Source of the DNA: UBA1189 sp045647345
GTDB lineage: Bacteria > Bacteroidota > Bacteroidia > Bacteroidales > Bacteroidaceae
Reading direction: 5' to 3'
DNA: 21,879 nt
Assembly (NCBI GenBank): GCA_045647345.1
Contig: JAZRMG010000006.1
Span: forward strand, 1-21,879
The notes under the pieces are model-generated. The model saw only the letters and a program-made list of their open reading frames with translations. It was not told the DNA's origin and did no database searches. Position numbers and translations under genes: made by a program. Positions 6,261-14,956 of the stretch are shown here, piece after piece (position 1 is the first letter of the stretch; each line of letters begins with the position of its first letter).

Positions 6261-7247
6261 ATGGCTGTAAAGAAATCGGAATTATATAGTACATTGTGGA
6301 AGTGCTGCGATGAACTTCGTGGTGGTATGGATGCAAGCCAATACAAGGATTATGTATTGGTAATTCTCTTCGTGAAATACATCAGCGACAAGAGTCGTAG
6401 CGATGATGGCTTTGACATTGACATTCCTCAGGGATGCTTCTTTGAAGACTTCGTTGCTCTAAAGGGCAAACCCAATATTGGCGAAGAGATGAACAAGAAG
6501 ATGGCGGCCCTTGCCGAAGCCAACCAACTTGATGGAGTATTTGTGGCAGACTTCGAGGATGACGCGAAACTGGGAAAGGGAAAAGACAAGATAGACACGC
6601 TCAGCAATCTTATTGCCATATTCCAGAATGACAATCTTGACTTCAGCAAGAACCGCGCTGCCGATGACGACCTCATCGGTGATGCCTATGAGTATCTGAT
6701 GAAGAACTTTGCCACCGAGAGCGGAAAGAGCAAAGGGCAGTTCTATACTCCAGCCGAGGTCAGTCGTGTGATGGCTAAGGTTATAGGACTGAGCAATGCA
6801 AAGTATGGCAAACGAACGACTATCTACGACCCTACTTGCGGTTCAGGCTCACTGCTCTTGCGTGCTATGTGTGAGACTCCTGAAGGTGCCACTATCTATG
6901 GACAGGAGAAAGATAACGCTACTGTAGGCTTGGCAAAGATGAACATGATTCTTCATGGTGAGATCTATGCCGACATCAAGCAGGGCGACACCATCAACGA
7001 CCCGCAATTTAAGGAAGAAGACCAACTGAAAACTTTTGACTATATCGTAGCCAATCCACCCTTCTCTACCAAGTCGTGGCTCAAGAGTGCCAAGGCCGAA
7101 GACGAATACCATCGTTGGGGCGAGGGGATAAAGATAGGTATCCCACCCGAGAAGAATGGAGACTATGCCTTCTTGCTCCATATCGTGCGTTCACTGAAGC
7201 AGACAGGCTGTGCTGCCTGTATCTTGCCGCATGGTGTATTGTTCTGA
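6261..7247 (+). CDS. hsdM: HsdM N-terminal fragment with SAM and NPPF motifs
   Basis: This is the 328-residue product if translation ends at the TGA. It keeps the N-terminal domain (about 1-150), the SAM-binding motif I and the NPPF motif. It loses the last part of the methyltransferase fold and all C-terminal helices that contact HsdS, so activity as a complete subunit is unlikely. The ATG follows the XRE gene by 5 bp. Confidence 0.6.
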   Translation: MAVKKSELYSTLWKCCDELRGGMDASQYKDYVLVILFVKYISDKSRSDDGFDIDIPQGCFFEDFVALKGKPNIGEEMNKKMAALAEANQLDGVFVADFEDDAKLGKGKDKIDTLSNLIAIFQNDNLDFSKNRAADDDLIGDAYEYLMKNFATESGKSKGQFYTPAEVSRVMAKVIGLSNAKYGKRTTIYDPTCGSGSLLLRAMCETPEGATIYGQEKDNATVGLAKMNMILHGEIYADIKQGDTINDPQFKEEDQLKTFDYIVANPPFSTKSWLKSAKAEDEYHRWGEGIKIGIPPEKNGDYAFLLHIVRSLKQTGCAACILPHGVLF

Positions 7248-7406
7248 GGAAACGCCGAAGCACAGATACGCAAATATCTCGTTGCCGAGAAGCGATACAT
7301 CAAAGGCATTATAGGTCTTCCTGCCAACCTGTTTTTTGGTACGGGCATCCCAGCCTGCATCATCGTCATCGAGAAGTCCGAGGCGGCCAGCCGCAAGGGC
7401 GTATTC

Positions 7407-8699
7407 ATGATAGATTCCAAGAACGGATATATAAAGGATGCAGCCAAGAATCGTTTGCGCGAGCAAGATATACGCCGCATTGTCGATGTGTGGCAAGCAC
7501 AGCGCGATGTGCCCCACTTTGCCCGCTTTGTTCCAATGGAGGAGATAGAGCGCAACGACTACAACCTGAATATTCCTCGTTATGTGTCGGCGCCCGATAC
7601 CGAGGTGTTGCAGGATATTGAAGCCCATCTGCGTGGTGGACTCCCCGAGCACGATATAGACCAACTCTCCGAATATTGGGATGTGTGTCCGTCCTTGCGC
7701 AACGACCTTTTCAGCGACCGTCCCATTCGTGCCGGGTATTATGAGTTGCGCTGCTCTGTAGATGCCATACGCGACACCGTGGCAGCTAATGCGGACTTCC
7801 GCAAGCAGGGTGATGCCTTCAAACATAGTTTTGAAAAATGGTGTCAGCAACATCGCTGTCAGTTGTATTCCCTTGTTCCTGGGTTTGCTCCCAAGAAGCT
7901 CATCGAGCAACTCGGCAACTCGATACTGGAAATATTTACGGCAGACAAGTCGCTCGTCGATGCCTATGATGTCTACGATAGCTTGATGAAGTTCTGGGGC
8001 GACACGATGCAGGACGACTGCTATATGATATCGTCGGGTGGATGGGAAGTGCAGCTCTATACTCCGCAGCCCATAGTAAAGAAAAATGATGCGAAGAAGA
8101 AGGAGAAGAAAGCCGCTGCCCCCGAAGATGTCGTGTGCGACCTTCTTCCCGTTCCCATTGTGATAGACGAGTACTTTGCCGACAAGCGCGACCTAATCCT
8201 TGCAGCCGAGGAGTTGCTTGCACAGAACGAGGCCAAGCTATCAGAGTTGACGGAGGAATATGCCGAAAGCTATTTTGACGAAGACAACTTCGCAGATTCC
8301 AAGGTGAGCGATACCAATATCAAGAAGCGCATCAAAGCTCTCGACAAGAAGGCTGATGCCGAAGAGGTTGCCGTATTGCAGCAGTACCTCGACCTCAAAG
8401 GTGACATCTCACTCAACAAAAAGGTGATTAAGGAACGCAAGTACGACCTTCTCACTGCCCTTGTGGTAAAATATGCCGACCTCTCGGGAGAGGACATCAA
8501 GCGATTGGTCATCGAGAAAAAGTGGTTTGCCACACTCTCTGCGCAACTCGATGGAGAGATGCAGCGCATCAGTCAGCAACTCACCTCAAAGGTTTCGGCC
8601 CTTGCAGAACGCTATGCACAAACCTTGCCTGAGATAGATGCCGAGATTGCCGATTTGGAGGCAAAGGTGGCTGAGCATTTGAGACAAATGGGATATTAA
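7407..8699 (+). CDS. HsdM C-terminal fragment
   Basis: This is the downstream part of the interrupted hsdM frame, taken from the first ATG after the TGA (MIDSKNGYIKDAAKNRL, 430 residues). The frame is actually open from 7248. It contains the end of the N6-methylase domain (IPRYV and the following helical region) and a long C-terminal extension with lysine/glutamate-rich helices. Separate expression would need reinitiation; no strong ribosome-binding site is visible. Confidence 0.4.
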   Translation: MIDSKNGYIKDAAKNRLREQDIRRIVDVWQAQRDVPHFARFVPMEEIERNDYNLNIPRYVSAPDTEVLQDIEAHLRGGLPEHDIDQLSEYWDVCPSLRNDLFSDRPIRAGYYELRCSVDAIRDTVAANADFRKQGDAFKHSFEKWCQQHRCQLYSLVPGFAPKKLIEQLGNSILEIFTADKSLVDAYDVYDSLMKFWGDTMQDDCYMISSGGWEVQLYTPQPIVKKNDAKKKEKKAAAPEDVVCDLLPVPIVIDEYFADKRDLILAAEELLAQNEAKLSELTEEYAESYFDEDNFADSKVSDTNIKKRIKALDKKADAEEVAVLQQYLDLKGDISLNKKVIKERKYDLLTALVVKYADLSGEDIKRLVIEKKWFATLSAQLDGEMQRISQQLTSKVSALAERYAQTLPEIDAEIADLEAKVAEHLRQMGY

Positions 8700-8712
8700 G
8701 AAGGGAATAGAT

Positions 8713-9324
8713 ATGAAAAATAATCTCAGCATCATATTATCGTTGTTGGCATTAGTTTGTGTCATCGTATTATCAGTCCTGGTGTTCATTCCTGATATAG
8801 CACTATTTGATGTATCTCTCGATACATTCATTGGTGTTATGGTAACAATGATAGGTATTCTTGTAACCTTTGCCGTTGGTTGGCAAATTATCAATGCCTT
8901 AGAGATAAAAAGCAAACTTGCAGAGATTGAAACCATAAAAAATGACATTAAGGAACAGCGTGAGCAAATGCAGGAATTGGCCGAAAGTACCAAACACGAG
9001 TCTATGCTTGTGCGTGCCCAAGAGTTCTATCGCTGTGGCGACCATATTCACGCTACTATCTGCGCAATGGACTCTCTCCTTCATTGTCTCCCATTGAAAG
9101 TGCCAAGCAATATAAATCTTGTACTTCAAACTGTAGAGGCATATGCAAGTTATATAAAAACTCCTTTGACATCAGAAGATTATAAGGAACTTCTCTTGAT
9201 AGACCAATCTATAAGGGAGGCGAAAAACTACATATTCATTCAAGAACGCTATGAAATCATCTTTGAGAAGTTTCTGAAACGAAGAGTTGTATTGCCATCT
9301 CCCTCTAAAGATAATGTCTCATAG
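8713..9324 (+). CDS. Uncharacterised two-TM coiled-coil protein in the restriction operon
   Basis: A 203-residue protein with no family I recognise. Two hydrophobic helices (about 5-27 and 38-61) form an N-terminal hairpin. A charged helix likely to be a coiled coil follows (about 63-93, with IETIKNDIKEQREQMQEL), then a soluble helical tail of about 110 residues. It starts 13 bp after hsdM and ends 17 bp before the next small membrane gene. The sequence is AT-richer than hsdM and hsdR by eye. By architecture it could be a membrane-anchored sensor or effector; this is inference only. It may form a unit with the following gene. Confidence 0.75.
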   Translation: MKNNLSIILSLLALVCVIVLSVLVFIPDIALFDVSLDTFIGVMVTMIGILVTFAVGWQIINALEIKSKLAEIETIKNDIKEQREQMQELAESTKHESMLVRAQEFYRCGDHIHATICAMDSLLHCLPLKVPSNINLVLQTVEAYASYIKTPLTSEDYKELLLIDQSIREAKNYIFIQERYEIIFEKFLKRRVVLPSPSKDNVS

Positions 9325-9341
9325 ATTAAACAAGAATAATT

Positions 9342-9662
9342 ATGGACTATATAAAATGGTTAAATGTTGATAAATGGTGGAAAGTAGTTCTATGGCTTGG
9401 AGTTGCCTTTGAAGCAATAGCATTGCTATTTTATGTTCAGATAGTGAATCCAAAACATTTGTTGGGATTAGGCTTCGGAATGATAATGATTGGCCTATCA
9501 ATGTGGGGAGCACAAACAACATGTGTTAAGCCAATGCCTGAGCTGAATGGTTTCTTTGAAGGAAAAGCTGCCCATCACAATTGGATGACTCTTTTAGGGG
9601 TAATCGTAGGTGGTCTTATAACTGCTTTGTTCCTAACTTTAATAATTATAGGACTTGTATGA
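9342..9662 (+). CDS. Uncharacterised small membrane protein upstream of hsdS
   Basis: A 106-residue protein with about three hydrophobic segments (around 12-32, 40-58 and 81-105) separated by short polar loops, one of which contains KPMPELNGFFEGKAAHHNW. No known family is recognised. Its stop TGA (9660-9662) overlaps the hsdS start ATG (9659-9661) as ATGA, so hsdS translation is probably coupled to this gene. Such coupling is unusual for cargo genes and argues that the arrangement is old or functional. Confidence 0.75.
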   Translation: MDYIKWLNVDKWWKVVLWLGVAFEAIALLFYVQIVNPKHLLGLGFGMIMIGLSMWGAQTTCVKPMPELNGFFEGKAAHHNWMTLLGVIVGGLITALFLTLIIIGLV

Positions 9663-10906
9663 ATATACCAAAAGGATATAAGCAGACCGAGCTAGGGATA
9701 ATACCTGAAGATTGGGAAGTTGTACATCTTGAGAATGTAGCCAAGGTTAATGGGCGTATTGGCTTTCGTGGTTATACGGTGGCTGATTTAGTGCCAGAAG
9801 GTTTTGGAGCAATAACTTTGAGTCCATCCAATATTGTTGATGGTCAAATCAACTTTTCAAATTGTACATATATATCATGGTATAAGTATAATGAATCTCC
9901 TGAAATTAAAGTCAGAAATGGAGATATATTAATTGTAAAAACAGGATCAACATTTGGAAAGTCAGCTTTAGTTAAGGAGTTACCTGAAAGAGCTACAATT
10001 AATCCACAGTTTGTATTATTGAATAACTTGAAGTGCAATAATGAATATTTAAGTTATGTAATAGCACATGACATTATCCAAAATCAAATACATGCGGATA
10101 TTGTAGGTGGAGCCATTCCAACATTATCTCAAGAAAAGATTGCCAATTTTACTTTTCCTATACCCCAAAAACTCAAAGAGCAACAAGCTATCGCAGAGGC
10201 ATTGAGTGATGTGGATGATTTGATTGCTGCATTGGAAAAGAAAATCGCCAAGAAACGATTGCTCAAACAGGGGGCTATGCAACAGCTACTCACTGAAAAA
10301 AAACGATTGCCGGGATTTACTGATGAGTGGGTAGGAATTAGCATTAAAGAGCTTGGTGGTTGGAAAAAAGGACAAGCATTCTCAAAAGATAAAATCAGCA
10401 TCAATGGAGTCACTCCTTGTATTCATTATGGAGAGTTGTTTAGCTATGGCGAAGTCATTGAAAAAGTTCGGTCTTATACAAATGTCCTAACTGTAATACA
10501 ATCTAGCGGTAGAGATATATTATTCCCTGCATCCGATGTTACTCCTATAGGGTTAGGTAGATGTTCTGCATTGACAAAAAAAGGTGTGCTTCTAGGAGGT
10601 GATATAATCATTTTAGAACTTACGAAGGAGTACCCTCCTTATATAAGTTATGTGATAAATCTTAATAAACAACAAATTATTGATAGAGTTACAGGTACAA
10701 CAGTTAAACATATCAATAGTAATTTACTTGGTGAAATTAAAATCAATATATCCACTAACATCAAGGAGCAGGAAGCGATTGCTACGATATTGAGTGATAT
10801 GGATAAGGAAATAGCAGACCTTGAAACCAAACGAGATAAATATCGCCTCCTCAAATCGGGCATGATGCAGAAGTTGTTAACAGGACAGATTAGAATAATT
10901 AAATAA
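9659..10906 (+). CDS. hsdS: Type I restriction-modification specificity subunit S
   Basis: A 415-residue HsdS that directs the methylase and restriction complex to a bipartite target. The layout is classical: target recognition domain 1 (about 20-180, from TELGIIPEDWEVV), a central conserved helix (about 185-230, EQQAIAEALSDVDDLIAALE), target recognition domain 2 from LPGFTDEW at about 220 to about 370, and a C-terminal conserved helix (EQEAIATILSDMDKEIADLE, ending MMQKLLTGQIRI). The start at 9659 was preferred over an upstream in-frame ATG at 9581, because MNIPKGYKQTELG is the normal N-terminus and 9581 lies inside the preceding gene. An A8 run at 10296-10303 lies between the two recognition domains. 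The gene is AT-rich, as is common for hsdS. Confidence 0.95.
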   Translation: MNIPKGYKQTELGIIPEDWEVVHLENVAKVNGRIGFRGYTVADLVPEGFGAITLSPSNIVDGQINFSNCTYISWYKYNESPEIKVRNGDILIVKTGSTFGKSALVKELPERATINPQFVLLNNLKCNNEYLSYVIAHDIIQNQIHADIVGGAIPTLSQEKIANFTFPIPQKLKEQQAIAEALSDVDDLIAALEKKIAKKRLLKQGAMQQLLTEKKRLPGFTDEWVGISIKELGGWKKGQAFSKDKISINGVTPCIHYGELFSYGEVIEKVRSYTNVLTVIQSSGRDILFPASDVTPIGLGRCSALTKKGVLLGGDIIILELTKEYPPYISYVINLNKQQIIDRVTGTTVKHINSNLLGEIKINISTNIKEQEAIATILSDMDKEIADLETKRDKYRLLKSGMMQKLLTGQIRIIK

Positions 10907-10931
10907 TATATCTTATACTATAACTAATTAT

Positions 10932-11366
10932 ATGGAAGAACAAAAGTCATTACCAAGCGTAACTATCAGTACTGAGAATTATGATGTCATAAATTCTGGA
11001 AGCGTTGTAGTACAGATGGGTGAATACATCGAATTTCGGATAACAAATCTAAAATTTAGAGTAATGTTTATTGATGAGGAGCCCAAAGGAGATACTCAAT
11101 TGGAGGGAAGAATTGTTTCTGGAGTAGAAAACAAAGATTCAGAAGATGCCTTCTTTAAAATAGTTTTTTACAATCAATCGACAGCTTTTTTTGCAAGTAC
11201 TTCTGATTTTACGCAATTAGCAACAATTGATGGAAAACCACTAAAATTAAAGTTTAGCATCCAATCCATTAATAGAAGAGAGTATAGTAGCGATAAGATT
11301 TTCTTTTATACCTGGTATTTAGGTAAGGAAATGTCAACACAAACGACCAATAATGTTCCACAATAG
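10932..11366 (+). CDS. Uncharacterised small beta-rich protein after hsdS
   Basis: A 144-residue protein with no signal peptide or membrane helix and alternating hydrophobic strands (VINSGSVVVQMGEYIEF, NLKFRVMFIDEEP, FFKIVFYNQSTAFFA, and a terminal FFYTWYLGKEM). The pattern recalls small proteins grouped under DUF6864, but I cannot confirm this without a search. It lies 25 bp after hsdS and 11 bp before a small membrane-protein gene, so the two may form a pair. Base composition is AT-rich compared with hsdR. Function unknown. Confidence 0.7.
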   Translation: MEEQKSLPSVTISTENYDVINSGSVVVQMGEYIEFRITNLKFRVMFIDEEPKGDTQLEGRIVSGVENKDSEDAFFKIVFYNQSTAFFASTSDFTQLATIDGKPLKLKFSIQSINRREYSSDKIFFYTWYLGKEMSTQTTNNVPQ

Positions 11367-11377
11367 AAGCCTTGAAT

Positions 11378-11791
11378 ATGCCAAACTCATATAATGTAGA
11401 AGGTGCAAATAATTATTCATCTGCTAATATCCGTAAGATTGAATTGCAAAATGCCCATGAGCAGGTTCAGCTAAAAGAGGAACATGAACATGAAGCAAGG
11501 ATGGCTGAATTAAGATATAGCAATGAACGAACTATTAAAGATGGAGAACATCAACATGAGGAAACTATGTATAATCAATCACTAGGAAAATTTGGGCGAC
11601 TTTTCGGTTCTAAAGAGAATTCTTCGAGAAATATTACTGGAACAATTTGTCTGTCGTTTATTGCTGGTGCTACATTGGTTTCACTTATCGTTTATTTCTT
11701 TAAAGAAGATTTGACTTTTGTTAAATACATGTGGAGTGTGACATCTCCAATTATAACATTATCACTGGGCTATTTATTTGGTAAAAAGTAA
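11378..11791 (+). CDS. Uncharacterised charged-helix membrane protein before hsdR
   Basis: A 137-residue protein. Residues about 15-65 form a highly charged helix unusually rich in His and Glu (EQVQLKEEHEHEARMAEL, GEHQHEETMYN). Residues about 85-108 and 115-134 are hydrophobic and probably form a C-terminal membrane hairpin. An in-frame TTG at 11372 would add two residues; the ATG at 11378 is preferred. The topology mirrors the first embedded membrane protein in reverse (helix then membrane, versus membrane then helix). It ends 6 bp before hsdR. No known family is recognised; the His/Glu run could bind metal, which is inference. Confidence 0.7.
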   Translation: MPNSYNVEGANNYSSANIRKIELQNAHEQVQLKEEHEHEARMAELRYSNERTIKDGEHQHEETMYNQSLGKFGRLFGSKENSSRNITGTICLSFIAGATLVSLIVYFFKEDLTFVKYMWSVTSPIITLSLGYLFGKK

Positions 11792-11797
11792 AAACTT

Positions 11798-14700
11798 ATG
11801 GATGTTAGCATCGGGGCAAGAGAGCGTGTAACACAAAATAGGCTGATAGGGCTTTTCAAGGATGTATTGAAATATTCCTATCTTGGTAATTGGGAATATC
11901 GCGTAGGAAATAATAATATAGAAGTGGATCAGCTGTGGGCATACCTCACAAGCAGACGCTACACCAATGGAAGCCGTAAATACACAGACAAGGAGATAAG
12001 CGCAGCCATTACCAAACTGAAACAGACGGCTGCGAATCTTGGCGGTGGACTCTACAATGCCAATAAGGAGGTGTATGGCCTCTTGCGCTATGGCGTGAAC
12101 GTACAGGCAGAGGTGTCGGAAAAAAAGCGCATGATACACCTTATCGACTGGGCCAACCCGAAGGAGAATGATTTCTATATTGCCGAAGAGGTAACCATAC
12201 AAGGTGACAGCGAACGACGCCCCGACTTGGTCATTTATGTCAATGGTATTGCTCTTGCGGTTATAGAACTGAAGCGAAGCACCGTGTCTGTACATGAAGG
12301 TATCCGTCAGAATATACGCAATCAGCAGGGCGAATATATCCCCCGATTTTTCACTACCATACAGTTACTCTTTGCAGGCAATGACAGCGAGGGTTTGCAT
12401 TATGGCGTAATCAAGACTCCCGAGAAGTTTTGGCTAAGATGGAAAGAACCGTGTGGCGACCCCTGTCCGCAACCGATCTATGGTGCCGAAGAGTATCCCA
12501 ATGAGCTTGACCGAAGCATATTGCAGTTCTTTGAGCCTGCAAGATTACTCGAATACATTCACGATTTCATCATTTTTGATGGCGGAGTGAAGAAGGCTGC
12601 ACGTCCCAACCAGTACTTTGCCATCAAGGCAGCACAGCCCCGAGTGCGCAATAAGCAGAATGGTATCATCTGGCATTCGCAAGGTTCGGGCAAATCGCTC
12701 ACCATGGTGTGGATGGCGAAATGGATACGCGAGAATGTGAAAGATGCGCGTGTGGTTGTCATCACCGACCGCGATGAACTGGATGAGCAGATAGAGAACG
12801 GATTCAAGGACGTAGGCGAGAAGATTACACGAGCCAAGAGCGGAGATCAATTAATAAAGATGCTCGATAAGGCTGACCCTTGGCTAATATGTACCCTGAT
12901 ACATAAGTTTGGCAACAAGAACGATGGTGACACCATATCGGTAGGTCGCAAGAAGGCTACCAAGTCGCTCGCGCTATACTTGGAGGAATTGGCTCAGTCA
13001 CTTCCCAAAGGTTTCCGCGCCAAGGGGAATATCTATGTGTTTATCGATGAGTGTCACCGCACACAAGGCGGCATGCTTCACGAGGCCATGAAGCATATCA
13101 TGGGAAATGATGTGATGCTGATAGGTTTCACTGGTACGCCCTTGTTGCATACCGACAAGAAGAAATCAATAGAAACCTTCGGATCGTATATCCACAGCTA
13201 TAAATTTAACGAGGCGGTAGATGATGGTGTCATCCTTGACCTTCGCTACGAAGCACGCAACGTAGAGCAATACCTTGGCAAGCGTGAGAAGATAGACGAG
13301 TGGTTTGAAGCCAAGACCAAGGGACTGAGTTCGGTAGCCCGTGCTGCACTCAAGGAGCGTTGGGCAAAAATGGAAAAACTGTTCAGCAGCAAGGAGCGTA
13401 TCGACCGTATAGTAGCCGATGTGTGTCAAGACATGAGCACCAAACGTGCTCTGTCAGGAGGTTACGGTAATGCGATGTTGGTGGCCGATAGTATCTATCA
13501 AGCTTGTCGCTATTGGGAAGTATTCCAATCGACCGAACTTAAAGGACATTGTGCTGTAGTCACAAGCTATGATGCCAACACGGCCTCGGTAAAGGATGAG
13601 TACCAAGGTGATGGCGAAACTGAGGAACTGATGAAGTATGAAATCTATCGGAAGATGATAGGGGACAAGACTCCCGAGCAGTTTGAAGCATGGGCTAAGA
13701 AGGAGTTTATCGATCATCCTGGCGACATGAAACTCTTGATAGTGGTGGACAAACTGCTGACAGGATTTGATGCTCCGTCGGCTACCTATCTCTATATAGA
13801 CAAGAAGATGCGCGACCATACCCTGTTCCAAGCTATCTGCCGAGTGAATCGTGTGGATAGTGAGGAGAAGGATTTCGGCTATATCATAGACTATCAAGAC
13901 CTGTTTGGGGCAGTAAAGAATGCTATTGAGGACTATACCAATGGTGCCTTCGACCAATACGACTCGGAAGATATCAAAGGTCTGCTCTCAAATCGTCTTG
14001 CAGAGGCTCGCAAGGCATTGGAGGAGGCTTTGCAAGCAGTATATACGATGTGTGAGGTGATACATCCTCAGACACGTGAAGGATACTTTGCTCACTTTGT
14101 ATATGCAGAGACGACACCCGTTGATGAGCAACAAGCGGAATGTGATGCCAATGCCAACAAGCGAGAGACATTCTATAAACTGGTTTCTAAACTGGTACGT
14201 AGATACATTGATATTGCCAATGAGATGGAGGCGGCTGGCTACACAGTAGAGGAGGCGGCTGATATCAAAAGGCAAGTGGATTACTTCAATGACATCAAAG
14301 ACGAAATAAAACTCAAGAGTGGAGATGCTTTGGACTTGAAGTATTATGACCCTGCAATGCGTCAGTTGATAGACAACTATGTAAGAGCCGAAGACAGTGA
14401 GAAATTAGTGGACTTGGCAGATATCTCGTTCCTTGAACTGATTGATACGGACACAGACAAAGCTATAGATACATTGCCCAAGAGCATCAAACAAAATGAG
14501 CGTTCGGTGGCTGAGGTGCTGGCTGCAAACATGCGCAAAATGATTATCAGCGAACGACCAAACAATCCGGCTTACTTTGATAAGATGTCTGACTTGCTCA
14601 ACCAATTGCTGCAAGACCAGAAATCGGGAAAGATGCAGTATAAGGAACTGATAGAAAAACTTATCGAAAGACTCAAAGAGGCACGCTCGACAGTAAGAAA

Positions 14701-14956
14701 AAGGTATCCGTCTACAATGGATACGAAGGGGAAGCAGGCGCTTTATGACAACCTAAGTGAAGATGAGGAACTGGCTTCTCGCGTACACGAAGCAATTCTA
14801 TATAATGCGCGAGATGGATTCAGAGATATGGACAGCAGCGGACAGCGTAAGATGAAGGCATTGCGCAAGGCCGTTGAAGGAACATTGCATGGCAGTGGCC
14901 AAGAGGATAAAATTGATAACATTATGCAATTGGCAGTTGCGCAGAAGGAATACTAA
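11798..14956 (+). CDS. hsdR: Type I restriction endonuclease subunit R
   Basis: A 1052-residue HsdR, normal length and uninterrupted. The N-terminal PDDEXK nuclease shows D143 (RPDLVIYVNG) and E157-x-K159 (VIELKRS). The SF2 translocase follows: Walker A in HSQGSGKS with K299, motif II D417-E-C-H (IDECHRTQGG), motif III TGTP from 445, and motif VI in AICRVNR near R682 and R685. A helical C-terminal region of about 300 residues mediates complex assembly in the family. HsdR cuts and translocates unmethylated DNA only together with HsdM and HsdS, so with hsdM broken it should be idle. It overlaps the next gene by one base (TAATG). Confidence 0.97.
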   Translation: MDVSIGARERVTQNRLIGLFKDVLKYSYLGNWEYRVGNNNIEVDQLWAYLTSRRYTNGSRKYTDKEISAAITKLKQTAANLGGGLYNANKEVYGLLRYGVNVQAEVSEKKRMIHLIDWANPKENDFYIAEEVTIQGDSERRPDLVIYVNGIALAVIELKRSTVSVHEGIRQNIRNQQGEYIPRFFTTIQLLFAGNDSEGLHYGVIKTPEKFWLRWKEPCGDPCPQPIYGAEEYPNELDRSILQFFEPARLLEYIHDFIIFDGGVKKAARPNQYFAIKAAQPRVRNKQNGIIWHSQGSGKSLTMVWMAKWIRENVKDARVVVITDRDELDEQIENGFKDVGEKITRAKSGDQLIKMLDKADPWLICTLIHKFGNKNDGDTISVGRKKATKSLALYLEELAQSLPKGFRAKGNIYVFIDECHRTQGGMLHEAMKHIMGNDVMLIGFTGTPLLHTDKKKSIETFGSYIHSYKFNEAVDDGVILDLRYEARNVEQYLGKREKIDEWFEAKTKGLSSVARAALKERWAKMEKLFSSKERIDRIVADVCQDMSTKRALSGGYGNAMLVADSIYQACRYWEVFQSTELKGHCAVVTSYDANTASVKDEYQGDGETEELMKYEIYRKMIGDKTPEQFEAWAKKEFIDHPGDMKLLIVVDKLLTGFDAPSATYLYIDKKMRDHTLFQAICRVNRVDSEEKDFGYIIDYQDLFGAVKNAIEDYTNGAFDQYDSEDIKGLLSNRLAEARKALEEALQAVYTMCEVIHPQTREGYFAHFVYAETTPVDEQQAECDANANKRETFYKLVSKLVRRYIDIANEMEAAGYTVEEAADIKRQVDYFNDIKDEIKLKSGDALDLKYYDPAMRQLIDNYVRAEDSEKLVDLADISFLELIDTDTDKAIDTLPKSIKQNERSVAEVLAANMRKMIISERPNNPAYFDKMSDLLNQLLQDQKSGKMQYKELIEKLIERLKEARSTVRKRYPSTMDTKGKQALYDNLSEDEELASRVHEAILYNARDGFRDMDSSGQRKMKALRKAVEGTLHGSGQEDKIDNIMQLAVAQKEY

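Larger units (their letters stand above)
6261..8699 (+). pseudogene. hsdM: hsdM: type I DNA methyltransferase subunit interrupted by an in-frame TGA
   Basis: The same reading frame runs from 6261 to 8699 (812 codon positions) with a single stop, TGA, at 7245-7247. Upstream are the HsdM N-terminal helical domain, GQFYTP at about 159-164, SAM motif I in DPTCGSGSLL from residue 190, and catalytic NPPF from 265. Directly after the stop the family sequence resumes without a gap: HGVLF, then TGA, then GNAEAQIRKYLVAEKRY and GIIGLPANLFFGTGIPACI. Homologues usually have Arg at this position (HGVLFRG), so one C-to-T change (CGA to TGA) explains the break. The C-terminal part ends in charged helical segments. 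hsdS and hsdR are intact, so the system may be silenced, revertible, read through, or the base may be an error. Confidence 0.85.

Noticed and set aside
7245..7247. Selenocysteine or reassigned TGA in hsdM
   Set aside because: The family position is Arg, no SECIS-like context was recognised, and TGA is used as a normal stop elsewhere in the window (for example guaD and the gene before hsdS).
9581..9658. Upstream in-frame ATG that would add 26 residues to HsdS
   Set aside because: It lies inside the preceding membrane-protein gene, the extra residues are unrelated to HsdS, and the ATGA overlap at 9659 gives the normal family N-terminus.
9659..10906. Invertible hsdS phase-variation locus
   Set aside because: Only one hsdS is present; no inverted partial hsdS copy or site-specific recombinase is visible in the window.
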